A stretch of DNA of 64,000 nucleotides from Mayfieldus sp963772265 (GTDB lineage: Bacteria; Actinomycetota; Thermoleophilia; Solirubrobacterales; 70-9), in contig CAVYWS010000002.1 in NCBI GenBank assembly GCA_963772265.1, forward strand, positions 1-64,000, read 5' to 3'. Position 1 is the first letter of the stretch. Each line of letters opens with the position of its first letter. Below the pieces are notes generated by a model. It was not told the DNA's origin, ran no database searches, and saw only the letters and a program-made list of their open reading frames with translations. Both the position numbers and the translations under genes were made by a program. This document shows positions 40,050 through 49,796 of the stretch, piece by piece.

Positions 40050-41979
40050 TCAGGCGACCAGCCGCACCTCGAACGGCGGCGCGAGCAGCGCGCCGGAGCC
40101 GTCGAGCAGGGCGAGGATGCGGGCGACGTAGGCGATCGTCTCGGGGTAGCCGGGCACACAGGCGCAGGCGGCGACGGCGCCGGGGCCGGCGTTGTAGGCG
40201 GCCAGCGCAAGCCGCACCGATCCGAACTCCCGCAGCAGGTTCGACATCAGGTGCGCCTGGGCGTCGATCGCCGCCTCGGCGTCGAACGGGTCGCGCAACC
40301 CGTAGGAGGCCGCCGTGCCGGGCATGAACTGGGCGATGCCCTGGGCGCCGGCGGGCGAGACGGCGTAGGGGTCGAAGCCGGACTCGGCCATCAGCTGCGC
40401 CGCCAGAAGCGCCGCGGAGACGTTCCAGCGGGCGGCGGAGCGGACCAAGGCCGCCTCGAATCGCGCCGGCACGAAGGCGGGCAGCGACTGCGAGGCCGCC
40501 CCGACGGCGTCGCCGCCGCCGGCGGCGCCGGCCCGCTCGCCGGCGGCCGAGCAGGGAGCCGGGCCGGCCACGAAGCCGAAATGCCATGCCTCCCACGAGT
40601 AGCGCTGCAGGAAGCCGAAGCGCCGCGCATTCGCCGCCAGCCAGGCGTACGCGGAGCCCGGACCGAGGTCGAGCTCGGTCGCGCAGCGGTGCAGCGATTG
40701 CCCGGGCGGCGCGACCCAGGTCGGGTCGGGGTGCTGGGCGAAGAGCTGCGCCTGCTCGGCGTCGGAGCGAAATCCGGAGACGACGATCAGCGCGATGACC
40801 GGCGCGGCGGGCGGCCGCGGACATGCGGTCGAAGGCCGCCGCGACGTCGGGGCGCATTCCCTCGCCGTTGCGGTAGACGAGCGGGCCCGAGTAGCCGCCC
40901 CCGCTCGCCATCGAGGGCAGGCCGGTCCCGCCGCCCGGCGGTGGGGCCGCCTCGGCGACAGCCCAGGCGACGACCGCGGCGCGGACTGGCTGCAGCTCGG
41001 CGCGGATCGTGACCTTGGCCCGCAGGGGCGGAAACGAGTCGGCGTCGGGAAATCCGACGTCGAGCCGCCCCGGGTCGGCGCCGTTGGCGCGGGCGGCGCC
41101 GACCGCCGCCTCGCGCGCCCTGGCGAGATACGTCGGGCGGCTGAGGTGGGCCGGATTCGGGGCCCCGTTCGGAAGCCGCGGCGGCGCCGTCAGGCGCGGC
41201 ATGTCGTCGCGCATCGAGCGCGCCGCCGAGAGCGCCGCGAGGTCGGCTGCGCGCTGCAGGCGTCCCTTCCCGGTCAGCGCCCCGGCGATCGAGACGATCG
41301 CCAGGGCGGCGATCAGCAGGATCGCCACGCAGCCGATCACCGCCGGCAGCGCCTGCCCGCCGGCGCCGGACAACGCCCCCAGCGCCCGCGCCCAGCGTCG
41401 CAGCCGAGCTTCGTCGGCCCCGCCAACACGGACTCCGGCCAGCGCCCTGCGACCGGAGGCCCAGCCGAGCGGATGGGCCGCGACCCGAACCGCGATTCCA
41501 CGCGCTCGAAGGCCGCGCACGGCAAGCGCCGCGAGGGCCCTGTCGCGCGGCAGCTCGGCCCTGATCACCGCCGCACCGGGGGCGAGGGCGGGATCCTCGA
41601 CCGCCTCCCGCCAGAGCGGAGCCTGCACATGGATGACGCTGGCGGCGAGCTCACCCGTCGTGGCAGCCTCCGCCGCTCGGGCCAGCCCCTCGGGCCCGTC
41701 TCCGGCCGCCAGATGGCAGAGCAAGCCCCGTGCCGAGGCGCCGGCGGCGGTTCCGCCGAGCCTCTCCTCGCAGCGGCGCGCCGCGGGCGAGGCGAGCAGG
41801 GTCGGCCGGCGCGAACGCGTCCCATTCCCCACCTCGACCAGTAGCGCGGCGCGGTCCTCGCGGGCTGCGCAGCCGGCGAGCCCCGCCGCCAGCGCCTCCG
41901 ACCCCCGCGCCCCCGCGGTCGCCGTGACCACCAGCCTCGGAGCTGCGGCCGCGCGGCTCAGTGCGGACGGCGTGCCCAT
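40050..41979 (-). CDS. TadG-like membrane protein fused to M15 peptidase and SLT transglycosylase domains (one frameshift)
   Basis: From ATG 41979 the protein has about 200 residues without a known domain (LVVTATAGARGSEALAAGLA), one membrane helix with TadG-like flank (LPAVIGCVAILLIAALAIVS ... LQRAADLAALSAARSM, 210-255), then an M15B D,D-carboxypeptidase-like domain: YRNGEGMRPDVAAAFDRM, a shift near 40802, SGFRSDAEQAQLF, zinc motifs SLHRCATELDLG and EAWHFGF. It ends with a lytic transglycosylase domain, AESGFDPYAVSPAGAQG with catalytic Glu, and LALAAYNAGPGAV. About 643 residues. Two wall-cutting domains behind a pseudopilin-like anchor suggest local peptidoglycan opening for a pilus. Confidence 0.8.
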
Positions 41980-42315
41980 GCGGAGGAGCGGACGTCGATC
42001 CGGCGCGAGAGGATGTCGAGTGGGGACGGCGGGCGGACCCGGACCGTCACCCGCCCTCCCTCGACCCGCACCGCCGCCCGGTCGCGAGCCCAGCCGGGGA
42101 GCGCTCCGCGGGCCGCGGCGGCCCCGGAACTGGCCCGAGGCGAGGGCCATCGCTCCCGCCTCGGCGGCTCCGTCGGCAAGGGTGAGCGCGAAGCCGGCGG
42201 CGAGAAGCTGGAGGGCGACGAAGGCGGCCAGCAGCAGCGCCGGCAGACCCGCCACCAGCTCGACGCTCGCCTGCCCGCACTGGCCGCGGCCGAAGGTCGG
42301 GTCAGGGCGTGCCAC
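41958..42315 (-). CDS. TadE-like pseudopilin 2 (one frameshift)
   Basis: A GTG start gives MARPDPTFGRGQCGQASVE followed by the TadE-type hydrophobic segment (LVAGLPALLLAAFVALQLL), ASVELVAG being the common pattern around the helix. After a shift near 42132 the C-terminal part reads VRVEGGRVTVRVRPPSPLD to the stop at 41958. It overlaps the upstream TadE gene by 14 bases and the downstream multidomain gene by 22 bases. TadE/F proteins are minor pilins of Flp-type pili; the secretion ATPase and platform genes are not in the window. Confidence 0.75.
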
Positions 42316-42661
42316 TCGTGTCTCCCAGCGAGGAGCGAGCGCCGACCGCGATCCGGGGCAGGCCCGGGATCAGCGCCGGCACCCTGACCCTGACCCGCAC
42401 CCCACCGCCGTCGCTGACCGCGGCGCCGTCGCGGAGCGGGGAGGGCAGGGCGCGCCTCGCCGCCGCCCGCGACTCGCCGCCGACGGTCTCGGCGCGGGCT
42501 CCCGCCCGGGCGGCGATCGCGGCCGACCACAGGGCCGCCCCGGCAATCGCGATCTGGGCCGCGACCAGCAGCGCCAGCCCGATCAACGGCAGCGTCGCGA
42601 CCAGCTCCACCGACGCCACCCCCCGCTGGCTCCCGGCCGCCGATCCCACTTGCTCGCGCAT
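42302..42661 (-). CDS. TadE-like pseudopilin 1
   Basis: A 119-residue protein with the N-terminal pattern GVASVELVATLPLIGLALLV and one long helix (about residues 15-45), then ARAGARAETVGGESRAAARR and a short beta-rich tail VRVRVRVPALIPGL. This matches TadE-like proteins. It is the first of three overlapping minus-strand genes, so translation of all three should be coupled. Confidence 0.8.
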   Translation of the reverse strand: MREQVGSAAGSQRGVASVELVATLPLIGLALLVAAQIAIAGAALWSAAIAARAGARAETVGGESRAAARRALPSPLRDGAAVSDGGGVRVRVRVPALIPGLPRIAVGARSSLGDTSGTP

Positions 42662-42735
42662 GCCCGCAAGCTCTCGACGGCGGACGCGCGGGTGGCGCGT
42701 GCTAGGTGACTATTCGCTACTCCGGAGGCCGGGGG

Positions 42736-43095
42736 CTAGTAGCTGCTTGCCTCGAGCCAGACGCGCCAGATCGCCGCCAGCGCGACCCCGAGCAGGACCA
42801 GCCAGGCCAGCGTCCCGCCGCCGCTGGTGAAGGCCTCGTCCTGCCAGGCGATCAGCAGGGCGATGCCCCCAAGGGCGCCGAAGAGGATCCCGCGGCGGGA
42901 GTCGCTGAGCGCAGCCAGGGTGAGCTGGTTCTGGCGGTAGATCTGCTGGACGAAGACCACGATCGCGACGAAGAAGCCCATCGTCATCGCGGTTACGACG
43001 GTGTTGGCGCCGTTGCCACCCCCGGGAGCGAAGGCGATCACCGCTGCGACGGCGGCAATGATCAGGAAGTTGAGCAGCATCCGCATCGAGCGCAT
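42736..43095 (-). CDS. Small integral membrane protein, function unknown
   Basis: A 119-residue protein with four hydrophobic helices (MLLNFLIIAAVAAVIAF, VTAMTMGFFVAIVVFVQQIY, ILFGALGGIALLIAW, TLAWLVLLGVALAAIWRVWL) separated by short charged turns (RQNQLTLAALSDSRRG). I do not recognise a family. It lies upstream of the TadE genes on the same strand, 75 bases away, and downstream of a second small membrane gene. Confidence 0.7.
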   Translation of the reverse strand: MRSMRMLLNFLIIAAVAAVIAFAPGGGNGANTVVTAMTMGFFVAIVVFVQQIYRQNQLTLAALSDSRRGILFGALGGIALLIAWQDEAFTSGGGTLAWLVLLGVALAAIWRVWLEASSY

Positions 43096-43114
43096 GAGCA
43101 GAGTCTAGGACTAG

Positions 43115-43364
43115 CTACTTGTTGGTCATCACGATGATCCCGATCACCACGGCGGCGACGCAGACCGCGAAGGCGACGACCGCGACGGCCAGCGCCGCTG
43201 AGGCAGCGATCGGGCGCTCGTCGCGGCTGAGGTCGGCGAACCGGGTCGCTCCGAACACGGCGAACGAGAACGCGAACGTGACCCCCACGCCGGTGATCGT
43301 CGACGCGGCGATCGTCTCGCAGCAGCTCCTTGGTCTCGACGATCGTCGCCAACACCACTGGCAA
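43115..43364 (-). CDS. Small two-helix membrane protein, function unknown (one frameshift)
   Basis: The start region reads VVLATIVETKELLR from GTG or TTG codons at 43352-43364. A one-base shift near 43338 leads to ASTITGVGVTFAFSFAVFGA, a polar loop FADLSRDERPIA and a second helix ALAVAVVAFAVCVAAVVIGI ending VMTNK. About 80 residues with two membrane spans and high GC3 codon use in the joined frame. It lies 59 bases after the phosphate transporter gene and may belong to its operon. Family unknown. Confidence 0.55.
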
Positions 43365-43422
43365 CCTCACCAGCCTCTCGCTTCGCAATCGCGCGCTTCG
43401 CGCACTCTGCTCAGCGCCACAA

Positions 43423-44523
43423 TCATGATGCGGGCACCGGCGAGCCCTGCTGGTAGCGGCGGCCGAAGGCGGCGGCGACAAGCGAGAGGCTCATCAGGCT
43501 GACCAGCACCGGCCCCAGCGCTCCGGTGCCGAAGATGCGGGTGCAGCCGTAGACGCCGGCGCCGATCGCCGCCGCCGCCGGCAGGGTGACCACCCAGGCG
43601 GCGATGATGTTCCCGGCGACGCCCCAGCGCACCGCCGAGACCCGCTTGCCGGCCCCGGCCCCCATCACGCCGCCGTTGATCACGTGGGTGGTGGAGAGAG
43701 GAAAGCCGAAATGGGTCGAGGCCAGGATCACCGCGGCGCCCGCCCCCTGCGACGAGAAGCCCTGGGCGGTGTCCATCTTGATGATCCGGGTGCCGGTGGT
43801 GCGGATGATCCGCCAGCCGCCGCTGTAGGTGCCGAGCGCGATCGCCGTCGCCGCCGACACGATCACCCACGTGGGAGTACCGGCATCGGCTCCCAGGTTC
43901 CCGTTGGCGATCAGCGCCAGGGTGATCACCCCCATCGTCTTCTGGGCGTCGTTGGTGCCGTGGGCGAGGGCCAGCATCCCGCCGGAGATGATCTGCCCGA
44001 AGCGGAATCCGCGCGTCACCGGACCGGGGCGAAGGCGGCCGACGATCCGGTAGGCGCCGCCGATCGCGATCCCGGCCACCATGAAGGCGAGGATCGGCGC
44101 CACCAATGCCGGGATCAGCACCTTGCCGACCAGTCCGTCGGCGAGGACGGCACTGGTCCCGACCGCCGCGACGGTCGAGCCAACGATGCCCCCGATCAGG
44201 GCGTGCGAGCTCGACGAGGGTAAGCCGAAGTACCAGGTCAGCAGGTTCCAGGCGATCGCTCCGATCAGGCCGGCGAAGATGATGTTCAGGGAGTCGATCG
44301 CCTCGGCGCTGACCACGTCGTTGGCGACCGTCGCGGCGACCTGGAGGGAGATGAAGGCGCCGGCGAAGTTGAGCAGCGCCGCGTAGCCGATCGCCACACG
44401 CGGCGCCGCGGCGCCGGTGGAGATCGAGGTCGCGACCACGTTGGCGGTGTCGTGAAAGCCGTTGGTGAAGTCGAAGGCCAGCGCCGTCGCGACGACGATG
44501 ACGAGGACGAGGTCGTTGCTCAC
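43423..44523 (-). CDS. pit: Low-affinity inorganic phosphate transporter (PiT family)
   Basis: A 366-residue membrane protein of the PiT family, which imports metal-phosphate or phosphate with H+ or Na+. The two duplicated signature regions are clear: FDFTNGFHDTANVVATSIST at the N terminus and LALAHGTNDAQKTMGVI in the middle, plus GLPSSSSHALIGGIVGS and GFPLSTTHVINGGVMGA. It lies 16 bases after a DUF47/PhoU-like gene, its usual regulator partner. Confidence 0.96.
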   Translation of the reverse strand: MSNDLVLVIVVATALAFDFTNGFHDTANVVATSISTGAAAPRVAIGYAALLNFAGAFISLQVAATVANDVVSAEAIDSLNIIFAGLIGAIAWNLLTWYFGLPSSSSHALIGGIVGSTVAAVGTSAVLADGLVGKVLIPALVAPILAFMVAGIAIGGAYRIVGRLRPGPVTRGFRFGQIISGGMLALAHGTNDAQKTMGVITLALIANGNLGADAGTPTWVIVSAATAIALGTYSGGWRIIRTTGTRIIKMDTAQGFSSQGAGAAVILASTHFGFPLSTTHVINGGVMGAGAGKRVSAVRWGVAGNIIAAWVVTLPAAAAIGAGVYGCTRIFGTGALGPVLVSLMSLSLVAAAFGRRYQQGSPVPAS

Positions 44524-44538
44524 GCCGCCAGATCCTCA

Positions 44539-45159
44539 CTAGCTGTTCTTGATCACGATGCCTTCGATGATGGACGCCGAAGTCTCGGTCGCGTCGATCG
44601 CGCGCTCGAGCCTCAGGAACAGGTCCCGCCATCGGATCACGACCATCGGGTCGATCCCGTTCGAGAACAGCGAGGCCACCGCGTCGCGGTAGATCCGGTC
44701 ACCGTCGTTCTCCAGGCGGTGGATCTCGATCCAGTAGTGGTCGAGGTCCTTGAAGCCGCGCAGGTTCTGGAGCAGCCCGTAGAGCTGCTCGCACGACTTG
44801 ACCAGCACCTTGGTCAGCCCCAGCGCCTGGTCCATCGGCGCTTCAATGCTGTAGAGCCCCATGAAGTCTGCGACCTCCTCGGTGTAGTCGACGATGTCGT
44901 CCATCTGGGTCGCCAGCCCGTAGATGTCCTCGCGGTCGATCGGGGTGACGAAGGTCGAGTTCAGCCGCTGGACGATGTCGTGGGTGATCCGATCGCCCTC
45001 CTGCTCGGCCTTGAGGATGTCCCGCGCCAGCCCGCCGTCCTCGGGCCAGGTGCGCATCATCTCGTCGAGCATCCTCGCGGCGTTCACGGTGTTGTGCCCG
45101 GCCTCGATGAAGAGGTCGAAGAAGGTGCTGTCTCGCGGAAGAAGGGAGAGGCGAGCCAT
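44539..45159 (-). CDS. DUF47/PhoU-like phosphate transport regulator
   Basis: A 206-residue all-helical protein: MARLSLLPRDSTFFDLFIEA, INAARMLDEMM, EGDRITHDIVQRLNSTFVTP, DREDIYGLATQMDDIVDYTE and HRLENDGDRIYRDAVASLF. The E/DxxxD metal-binding motifs and the segment TPIDREDIY are those of DUF47 (TIGR00153) proteins, distant PhoU relatives encoded beside Pit transporters and proposed to control them. The ATG at 45159 is 17 bases after ppk1. Confidence 0.93.
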   Translation of the reverse strand: MARLSLLPRDSTFFDLFIEAGHNTVNAARMLDEMMRTWPEDGGLARDILKAEQEGDRITHDIVQRLNSTFVTPIDREDIYGLATQMDDIVDYTEEVADFMGLYSIEAPMDQALGLTKVLVKSCEQLYGLLQNLRGFKDLDHYWIEIHRLENDGDRIYRDAVASLFSNGIDPMVVIRWRDLFLRLERAIDATETSASIIEGIVIKNS

Positions 45160-45175
45160 CGAGACGTGGCGAAAG

Positions 45176-47320
45176 CTACTCGCTGGCGGCGACGAGATGC
45201 TCGGAGGCCCGGGCCTCGTGCCAATCGCGAAGTTCCGCCTGCATGTCCCGGGTCGGTTCCCCGCGCGGCTCCCGCCGCGCCCATTCTCCGTCGGCCTCGA
45301 GCTGCCAGGAATGGGTGTTGTCGGCAAGCGATCGCTCGACGATGTCGACCGCCTGGTCGCGCAGCGCCGGATCCTCGATCGGCACCACCAGCTCGACCCG
45401 GTTGTCGAGGTTGCGCGGCATCAGATCCGCGGAGCCGATGTAGACGCGCGTCTCGCCGTTGGTCTCGAATACGTAGATGCGCGAATGCTCGAGGAAGCGG
45501 CCGACCACCGAGCGTACGGTGACGTTTTCCGAGACCCCGGCGACGCCGGGGCGCAGGCAGCAGATCCCGCGCACGTTGAGATCGACCGTGACGCCGGCCT
45601 GTGAGGCCTCATAGAGGGCGCGGATCTTGCGCGCGTCGACCAGCGCGTTCATCTTCATCGCGATCCTGGCCGTCCCGCCCGCCCGCTTGGCCTCGACCGC
45701 GCGATCGATCTCGGCCCGCAGGTGCTTGCGCATCGTGGTCGGCGAGACCAGGACCTTGCGGTAGTCGGCCGGGCGCCCGTAGCCGGTGATGAAGTTGAAC
45801 ATCTCGGCGACGTCGGCGCCGATATCGGGGTCGGCGGTGAACAGGCCGAGGTCGGTGTAGAGGCGGGCGGTGGTCGGGTTGTAGTTGCCGGTGCCGATGT
45901 GCACGTAGTGGCGGACCCTGTCGCCCTCGCGGCGCGCCACCAGCAGCGCCTTGGTGTGGGTCTTCAGCCCGGGGATGCCGTAGACGACGTGGACCCCGGC
46001 CTCCTCCATCGATTTCGCCCACTGGATGTTGGCCTCCTCGTCGAAGCGGGCCTTCAGCTCCACCATGCAGACCGCCTGCTTGCCGCGTTCCGAGGCCCTG
46101 ATCAGGGCCGGGACCAGGGGCGAGTCGTCGCTGGTCCGGTACACGGTCATCTTGATCGCCAGGACGTCGGGGTCGGCAACGGCCTGCTCGGCGAAGCGCT
46201 CGACCGAGGAGGCGAAGGAGTCATAGGGATGGTGGACGAGAACGTCCCCTTGGCGGATCGCGCCGAACATGTCCGCCGGGCCGCCCTCCTCGCCCTGCAG
46301 GCGCGGCTGGGTCACCGGGGTCCAGCTCGGGTAGCGCAGCTCGCTCGGCCCGCCCGCGTCGACGATGTCGCCGACGTCGGCAAGGTCGAGCAGGCCTTCG
46401 ACCTCGTAGACCTCGCGCTCCTCGAGCCGCAGCGCCTCGGTCAGCTGCGCGCGCAGCTTCGGGTTCATCCCGCTCGAGAGCTCGAGCCGCAGGACCTCGC
46501 CGAAGCGCCGCCGTCGCAGCTCGTCCTCGACTGCCTGCAGGAGGTCGTCGGCCTCGTCGGAGATCGTGAAGTCGGCGTCCCGGGTGACCTTGAAGAAGCC
46601 GTAGTCGATCACCTCGGTGCCGGGGAACAGGGCGTCGAGGTTGTGGGCGATGACCTGCTCCAGCGGCACGAAGGTGGAGTCGTCGCCGATCTGCAGGAAG
46701 CGGCGCAGCAGCTCCTTCGGCACCTTGACCCGGGCGATCACCTCGGTCTCGCTCTCGGGGTCGCGCAGCAGCACCGCGAGGCTGAGGGAAAGGTTGGAGA
46801 TGTAGGGGAACGGCCTTCCCAGACCGATCACCAGCGGCGTCAGGGCCGGGAAGACCTGCTCGTGGAAGAGCTTCTGGACCTCGTCGAGCTCATCCTTCGA
46901 TGCGGAGTCCAGGTTGACGATCCGGATCCCGTGCTCGGCCAGCGCCGGCCGAAGCGTGTCGCGGAAGCAGACCTGCTGGCGGCGGTCGAGGTCGGCCACC
47001 CTGGAGCTGATCGCGTCGATCTGCTCGGAAGGGCTGAGCCCGTCAGGGCCGCGGGCGTCGATGCCGGCCTCTGCCTGGTCGGTGAGGCCGGCCACCCGGA
47101 CCATGAAGAACTCGTCCAGGTTGGAGGAGTAGATCGAGCAGAAGCGCAGCCGCTCCAGCAGCGGCACCGAGGGGTCCTCGGCCAGCTCCAGCACGCGGTC
47201 GTTGAAGTCAAGCCAGGAGAGCTCGCGGTTGAAGTACAGCGAGGTGTCCTCGAGGTCGGGAGAAGGCGCCTGCCTGTCGGCGACGGGCCCTCGGGTTGTC
47301 TGCGCGGTCTCTTCGAGCAT
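45176..47320 (-). CDS. ppk1: Polyphosphate kinase 1
   Basis: Ppk1 makes polyphosphate from ATP through a phospho-histidine. The protein of about 715 residues has the N-terminal YFNRELSWLDFNDRVLELA, the head domain with FFMVRVAGL, HHPYDSF, and the phospholipase D-like catalytic parts VYGIPGLKTHTKALLVAR (active His), YVHIGTGNYNPTTARLYTD, and MKMNALVD. The ATG at 47320 gives the usual N terminus; in-frame ATG 47371 is an alternative. It is upstream of the Pit operon genes on the same strand. Confidence 0.95.
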   Translation of the reverse strand: MLEETAQTTRGPVADRQAPSPDLEDTSLYFNRELSWLDFNDRVLELAEDPSVPLLERLRFCSIYSSNLDEFFMVRVAGLTDQAEAGIDARGPDGLSPSEQIDAISSRVADLDRRQQVCFRDTLRPALAEHGIRIVNLDSASKDELDEVQKLFHEQVFPALTPLVIGLGRPFPYISNLSLSLAVLLRDPESETEVIARVKVPKELLRRFLQIGDDSTFVPLEQVIAHNLDALFPGTEVIDYGFFKVTRDADFTISDEADDLLQAVEDELRRRRFGEVLRLELSSGMNPKLRAQLTEALRLEEREVYEVEGLLDLADVGDIVDAGGPSELRYPSWTPVTQPRLQGEEGGPADMFGAIRQGDVLVHHPYDSFASSVERFAEQAVADPDVLAIKMTVYRTSDDSPLVPALIRASERGKQAVCMVELKARFDEEANIQWAKSMEEAGVHVVYGIPGLKTHTKALLVARREGDRVRHYVHIGTGNYNPTTARLYTDLGLFTADPDIGADVAEMFNFITGYGRPADYRKVLVSPTTMRKHLRAEIDRAVEAKRAGGTARIAMKMNALVDARKIRALYEASQAGVTVDLNVRGICCLRPGVAGVSENVTVRSVVGRFLEHSRIYVFETNGETRVYIGSADLMPRNLDNRVELVVPIEDPALRDQAVDIVERSLADNTHSWQLEADGEWARREPRGEPTRDMQAELRDWHEARASEHLVAASE

Positions 47321-47472
47321 CTGATGCGCGTCCTCGTCCTGGCCCTGGCCAGCCGGGAGAGGTAGGACCATCGTAGCTGGGCACCGCAGCCGTGTCAGAG
47401 GCGCGGCCGACGGTGCATGGAAGCTGGCCATCGGCCGGGGATCAGGCCGCACGGACGACCGCGGCGGGCACG

Positions 47473-49710
47473 TCATGGCGAAGCGGCGCCCTCGATCCCC
47501 GCACCATCGTCGAGTGCGAGGCGATAGCCGTCGGCCAGCTGCTCCATCGCCGCCTCCCAGGGACGCCTGCGGGCGGCCCGCAGGGCGGCGGTCGCGAGCC
47601 GGCGCCGAAGCGGCGGCGAGGAGGCGAGCATCAAGACCGCCCCGGCGAGGCGCTCGGGGTCGGGCGGGCAGAGCAGGCCGGTCTCGCGGTCGTCGATCAG
47701 CGACGCGGGACCCCCCTCGGCGACCGCGACGACCGGCAGCCCGCTCGCCTGCGCCTCGACGATCGCCTGCCCGTAGGTGTCGGTGCGGCTGCAGAAGAGG
47801 AAGACGTCGGCGCTCGCGTAGGCGCGCGGCAGCTCCTCGCCCGAAAGCCAGCCGAGGAAGGTCGCGTGCTCGCCGAGCCGGCTTCGCAGCTCCGCCTCCT
47901 CGGGCCCGCCGCCGGCCAGGATCAGGTGCAGGCGGGGGTCGATGCGGCGCGCTCGAAGGAACGAGTCGGCGAGCAGGTCGGCGCCCTTCTCCTTGGTCAG
48001 GCGACCTGCGTAGAGCACCCGGATCGCGCCGGACGGCTCGTCAGCCGCGCGCTTGCCGGGCGTGAACCGGACCGTGTCGACCCCGCGCTGCCAGCGCCCG
48101 ATCCGGCCCGGCTCGACTCCGAGCTCGATCAGGGTGCGGTCGGACGCCGGTCCCGGCGAGAGCAGCCTGGCGCAGGCGCGGTAGAGCGCCCCCATCGCCA
48201 GCGCGACCCCCTGCGCGAGGGCGGGGTCGCCGGTTCGGACCTCGGTGTAGGAGGCGAAGTCGGTGTGGTGGCTGCCGATGATCGGCAGCCCCATGATCCG
48301 GGCGACGAGCCCGGCGGCGATGCAGGACGGGCCCGGGGAGGTCAGGTGGACGGCGTCGTAGCGGCCCTCGGCCAGGGCCTCGACCACGGCCGGCAGGTCG
48401 GGGAAGCCGATCCTCAGCCCCTCGTAGAACGGCATCTCGAGCTCTGCGGCAGCGCGCAGCCTGCGGTCCACCCGGGGATCGGTGCCGATCACCTCGACCT
48501 CGAACCCCGGCACGCCTCGCTCGCGTATCTGCTCGAGCGTGTGGGTGACCCCGTGCACCGAGGCGATCCCGTCGGCGACCACCGCGACCCGGGGGGCCTC
48601 GCCGTCGCGCGTGCTCAGCCTGCCCTTCTCGGAGGCGAGGAAGGCCCCGGCCGGGACGTAGGGAATGATCGGCACGCAGGCCGCGAAGAGCTGCGCCGCG
48701 GCGGCCGCGTACTCACCGCGCCGCACCGCTTCGGCGCCCGCGGCGACCGCCTCGCCGAGGGCCCGCTCGTGGATGCGGGCGGCACGGCGGGCCAGCTCGC
48801 GATGGCTGAAGTCCGCCTCCTGCATCCGCTCGATCAGCTGCTCGCCGTCGAGTCCCATCGATGCGAGCCAGGCGCCGAGCAGGGCCTCGGCGTGCTCGGG
48901 CCCGAGGTCGAGGCTGTCGCCTCCGCGCCGGGCCCCGCCCTCCTGCATCACCCGCTCGGCGATCTTCAGCACCGAGGTCGGGTCAAGAGAGGCGCCGGGG
49001 GCCTGCCGCCCGAGCGAGCGGATCCCCAGCGCGATTGCCGCATGCGCCCACTTGGCGGCGCTGCCCTGATCGCCGCGCGGGGTCGCCTCGCCGTCGCGCA
49101 CGAAGCGCAGGAAGGAGGCGGGCGTGCCCGCGAGGGGCGTCTCGGTGAAGGTGCGGCCGATGTCGACTCCGGCGTGGTCGTCGGAGCCGGCGATCCCGGT
49201 GCCGCCATGGGTGTCGACGTAGACGGCGGCGGGCATGTTGAGCTCCGCTGCCCGGGAGCCGTTTCGAACCTCCCAGATCGGAAACAGCTCGGCGAGCCGG
49301 CGGCGGTGGCGGTGGCCAAGCGGTTGCTCGACCGAATAGAAGGGATGGGCGAGGGCGCAGGCGATCTCGCGCTCGTGCAGGTAGGCGGCGCATGACTCGA
49401 CGTCGCCGGAGTGGTCCTGGAGCCACTCGTGGTCCTCGGGAGTGATCCCGTAGCAGAGGACGTGCACGGCCCGGGACTCGCCCCTGAACCAGGCGGTCAG
49501 CTCCTCGGAGACGAAGCAGTCGTCGCGACCGGCGAGCTCGAGGCAGCCCTCGATCGTGTCGTGGTCGGTGATCGTGACGAAGTCCATCCCCCGCCGCTTG
49601 GCGAGCTCGTAGACCTCCTCAGGGGGCGTCGCGCACTCGGGAAGGCCGAGGGAGCGCTGCACCCCGAGCTTGGAGCGGGCAGAGGCGGACGAGTGGCAAT
49701 GCATGTCCAC
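47473..49710 (-). CDS. PHP-domain phosphoesterase fused to a GT4 glycosyltransferase, Pho-box controlled
   Basis: An intact 745-residue fusion. Residues 1-210 are a PHP metal-dependent phosphoesterase: MHCHSSAS, FVTITDHDTIEG, ACALAHPFYS and AGSDDHAGVDIG supply the metal ligands. A helical linker (about 220-350) leads to a GT-B glycosyltransferase with AVVADGIASVHGVTHTLEQI, GSHHTDFASYTEV, VLYAGRLTKEKGADLLADS and the EX7E region SRTDTYGQAIVEAQASGLPV. Such GT4 enzymes often glycosylate lipids (PimB, SqdX, Agt types). Four 11-bp-spaced Pho-type repeats lie 87 bases upstream. The first start codon in frame is GTG 49710, so the N terminus is slightly uncertain. Confidence 0.9.
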   Translation of the reverse strand: MDMHCHSSASARSKLGVQRSLGLPECATPPEEVYELAKRRGMDFVTITDHDTIEGCLELAGRDDCFVSEELTAWFRGESRAVHVLCYGITPEDHEWLQDHSGDVESCAAYLHEREIACALAHPFYSVEQPLGHRHRRRLAELFPIWEVRNGSRAAELNMPAAVYVDTHGGTGIAGSDDHAGVDIGRTFTETPLAGTPASFLRFVRDGEATPRGDQGSAAKWAHAAIALGIRSLGRQAPGASLDPTSVLKIAERVMQEGGARRGGDSLDLGPEHAEALLGAWLASMGLDGEQLIERMQEADFSHRELARRAARIHERALGEAVAAGAEAVRRGEYAAAAAQLFAACVPIIPYVPAGAFLASEKGRLSTRDGEAPRVAVVADGIASVHGVTHTLEQIRERGVPGFEVEVIGTDPRVDRRLRAAAELEMPFYEGLRIGFPDLPAVVEALAEGRYDAVHLTSPGPSCIAAGLVARIMGLPIIGSHHTDFASYTEVRTGDPALAQGVALAMGALYRACARLLSPGPASDRTLIELGVEPGRIGRWQRGVDTVRFTPGKRAADEPSGAIRVLYAGRLTKEKGADLLADSFLRARRIDPRLHLILAGGGPEEAELRSRLGEHATFLGWLSGEELPRAYASADVFLFCSRTDTYGQAIVEAQASGLPVVAVAEGGPASLIDDRETGLLCPPDPERLAGAVLMLASSPPLRRRLATAALRAARRRPWEAAMEQLADGYRLALDDGAGIEGAASP

Positions 49711-49796
49711 CTTGGTGGTCGGCAGAGATCATCGGCGTCTCCATTTCGCTGTTCGATTCGATCGTTGCCAGGTTCGCCGCAAATTGGGCGGATCCG

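Noticed and set aside
39734..42315. A single 795-codon gene across 39.9-42.3 kb on the minus strand
   Set aside because: This frame runs out of the M15-SLT coding frame at about 40.8 kb and merges TadE-like and TadG-like genes at 42.0-42.1 kb only because of frameshifts; conserved segments place the genes at 41958-42315 and 40050-41979.
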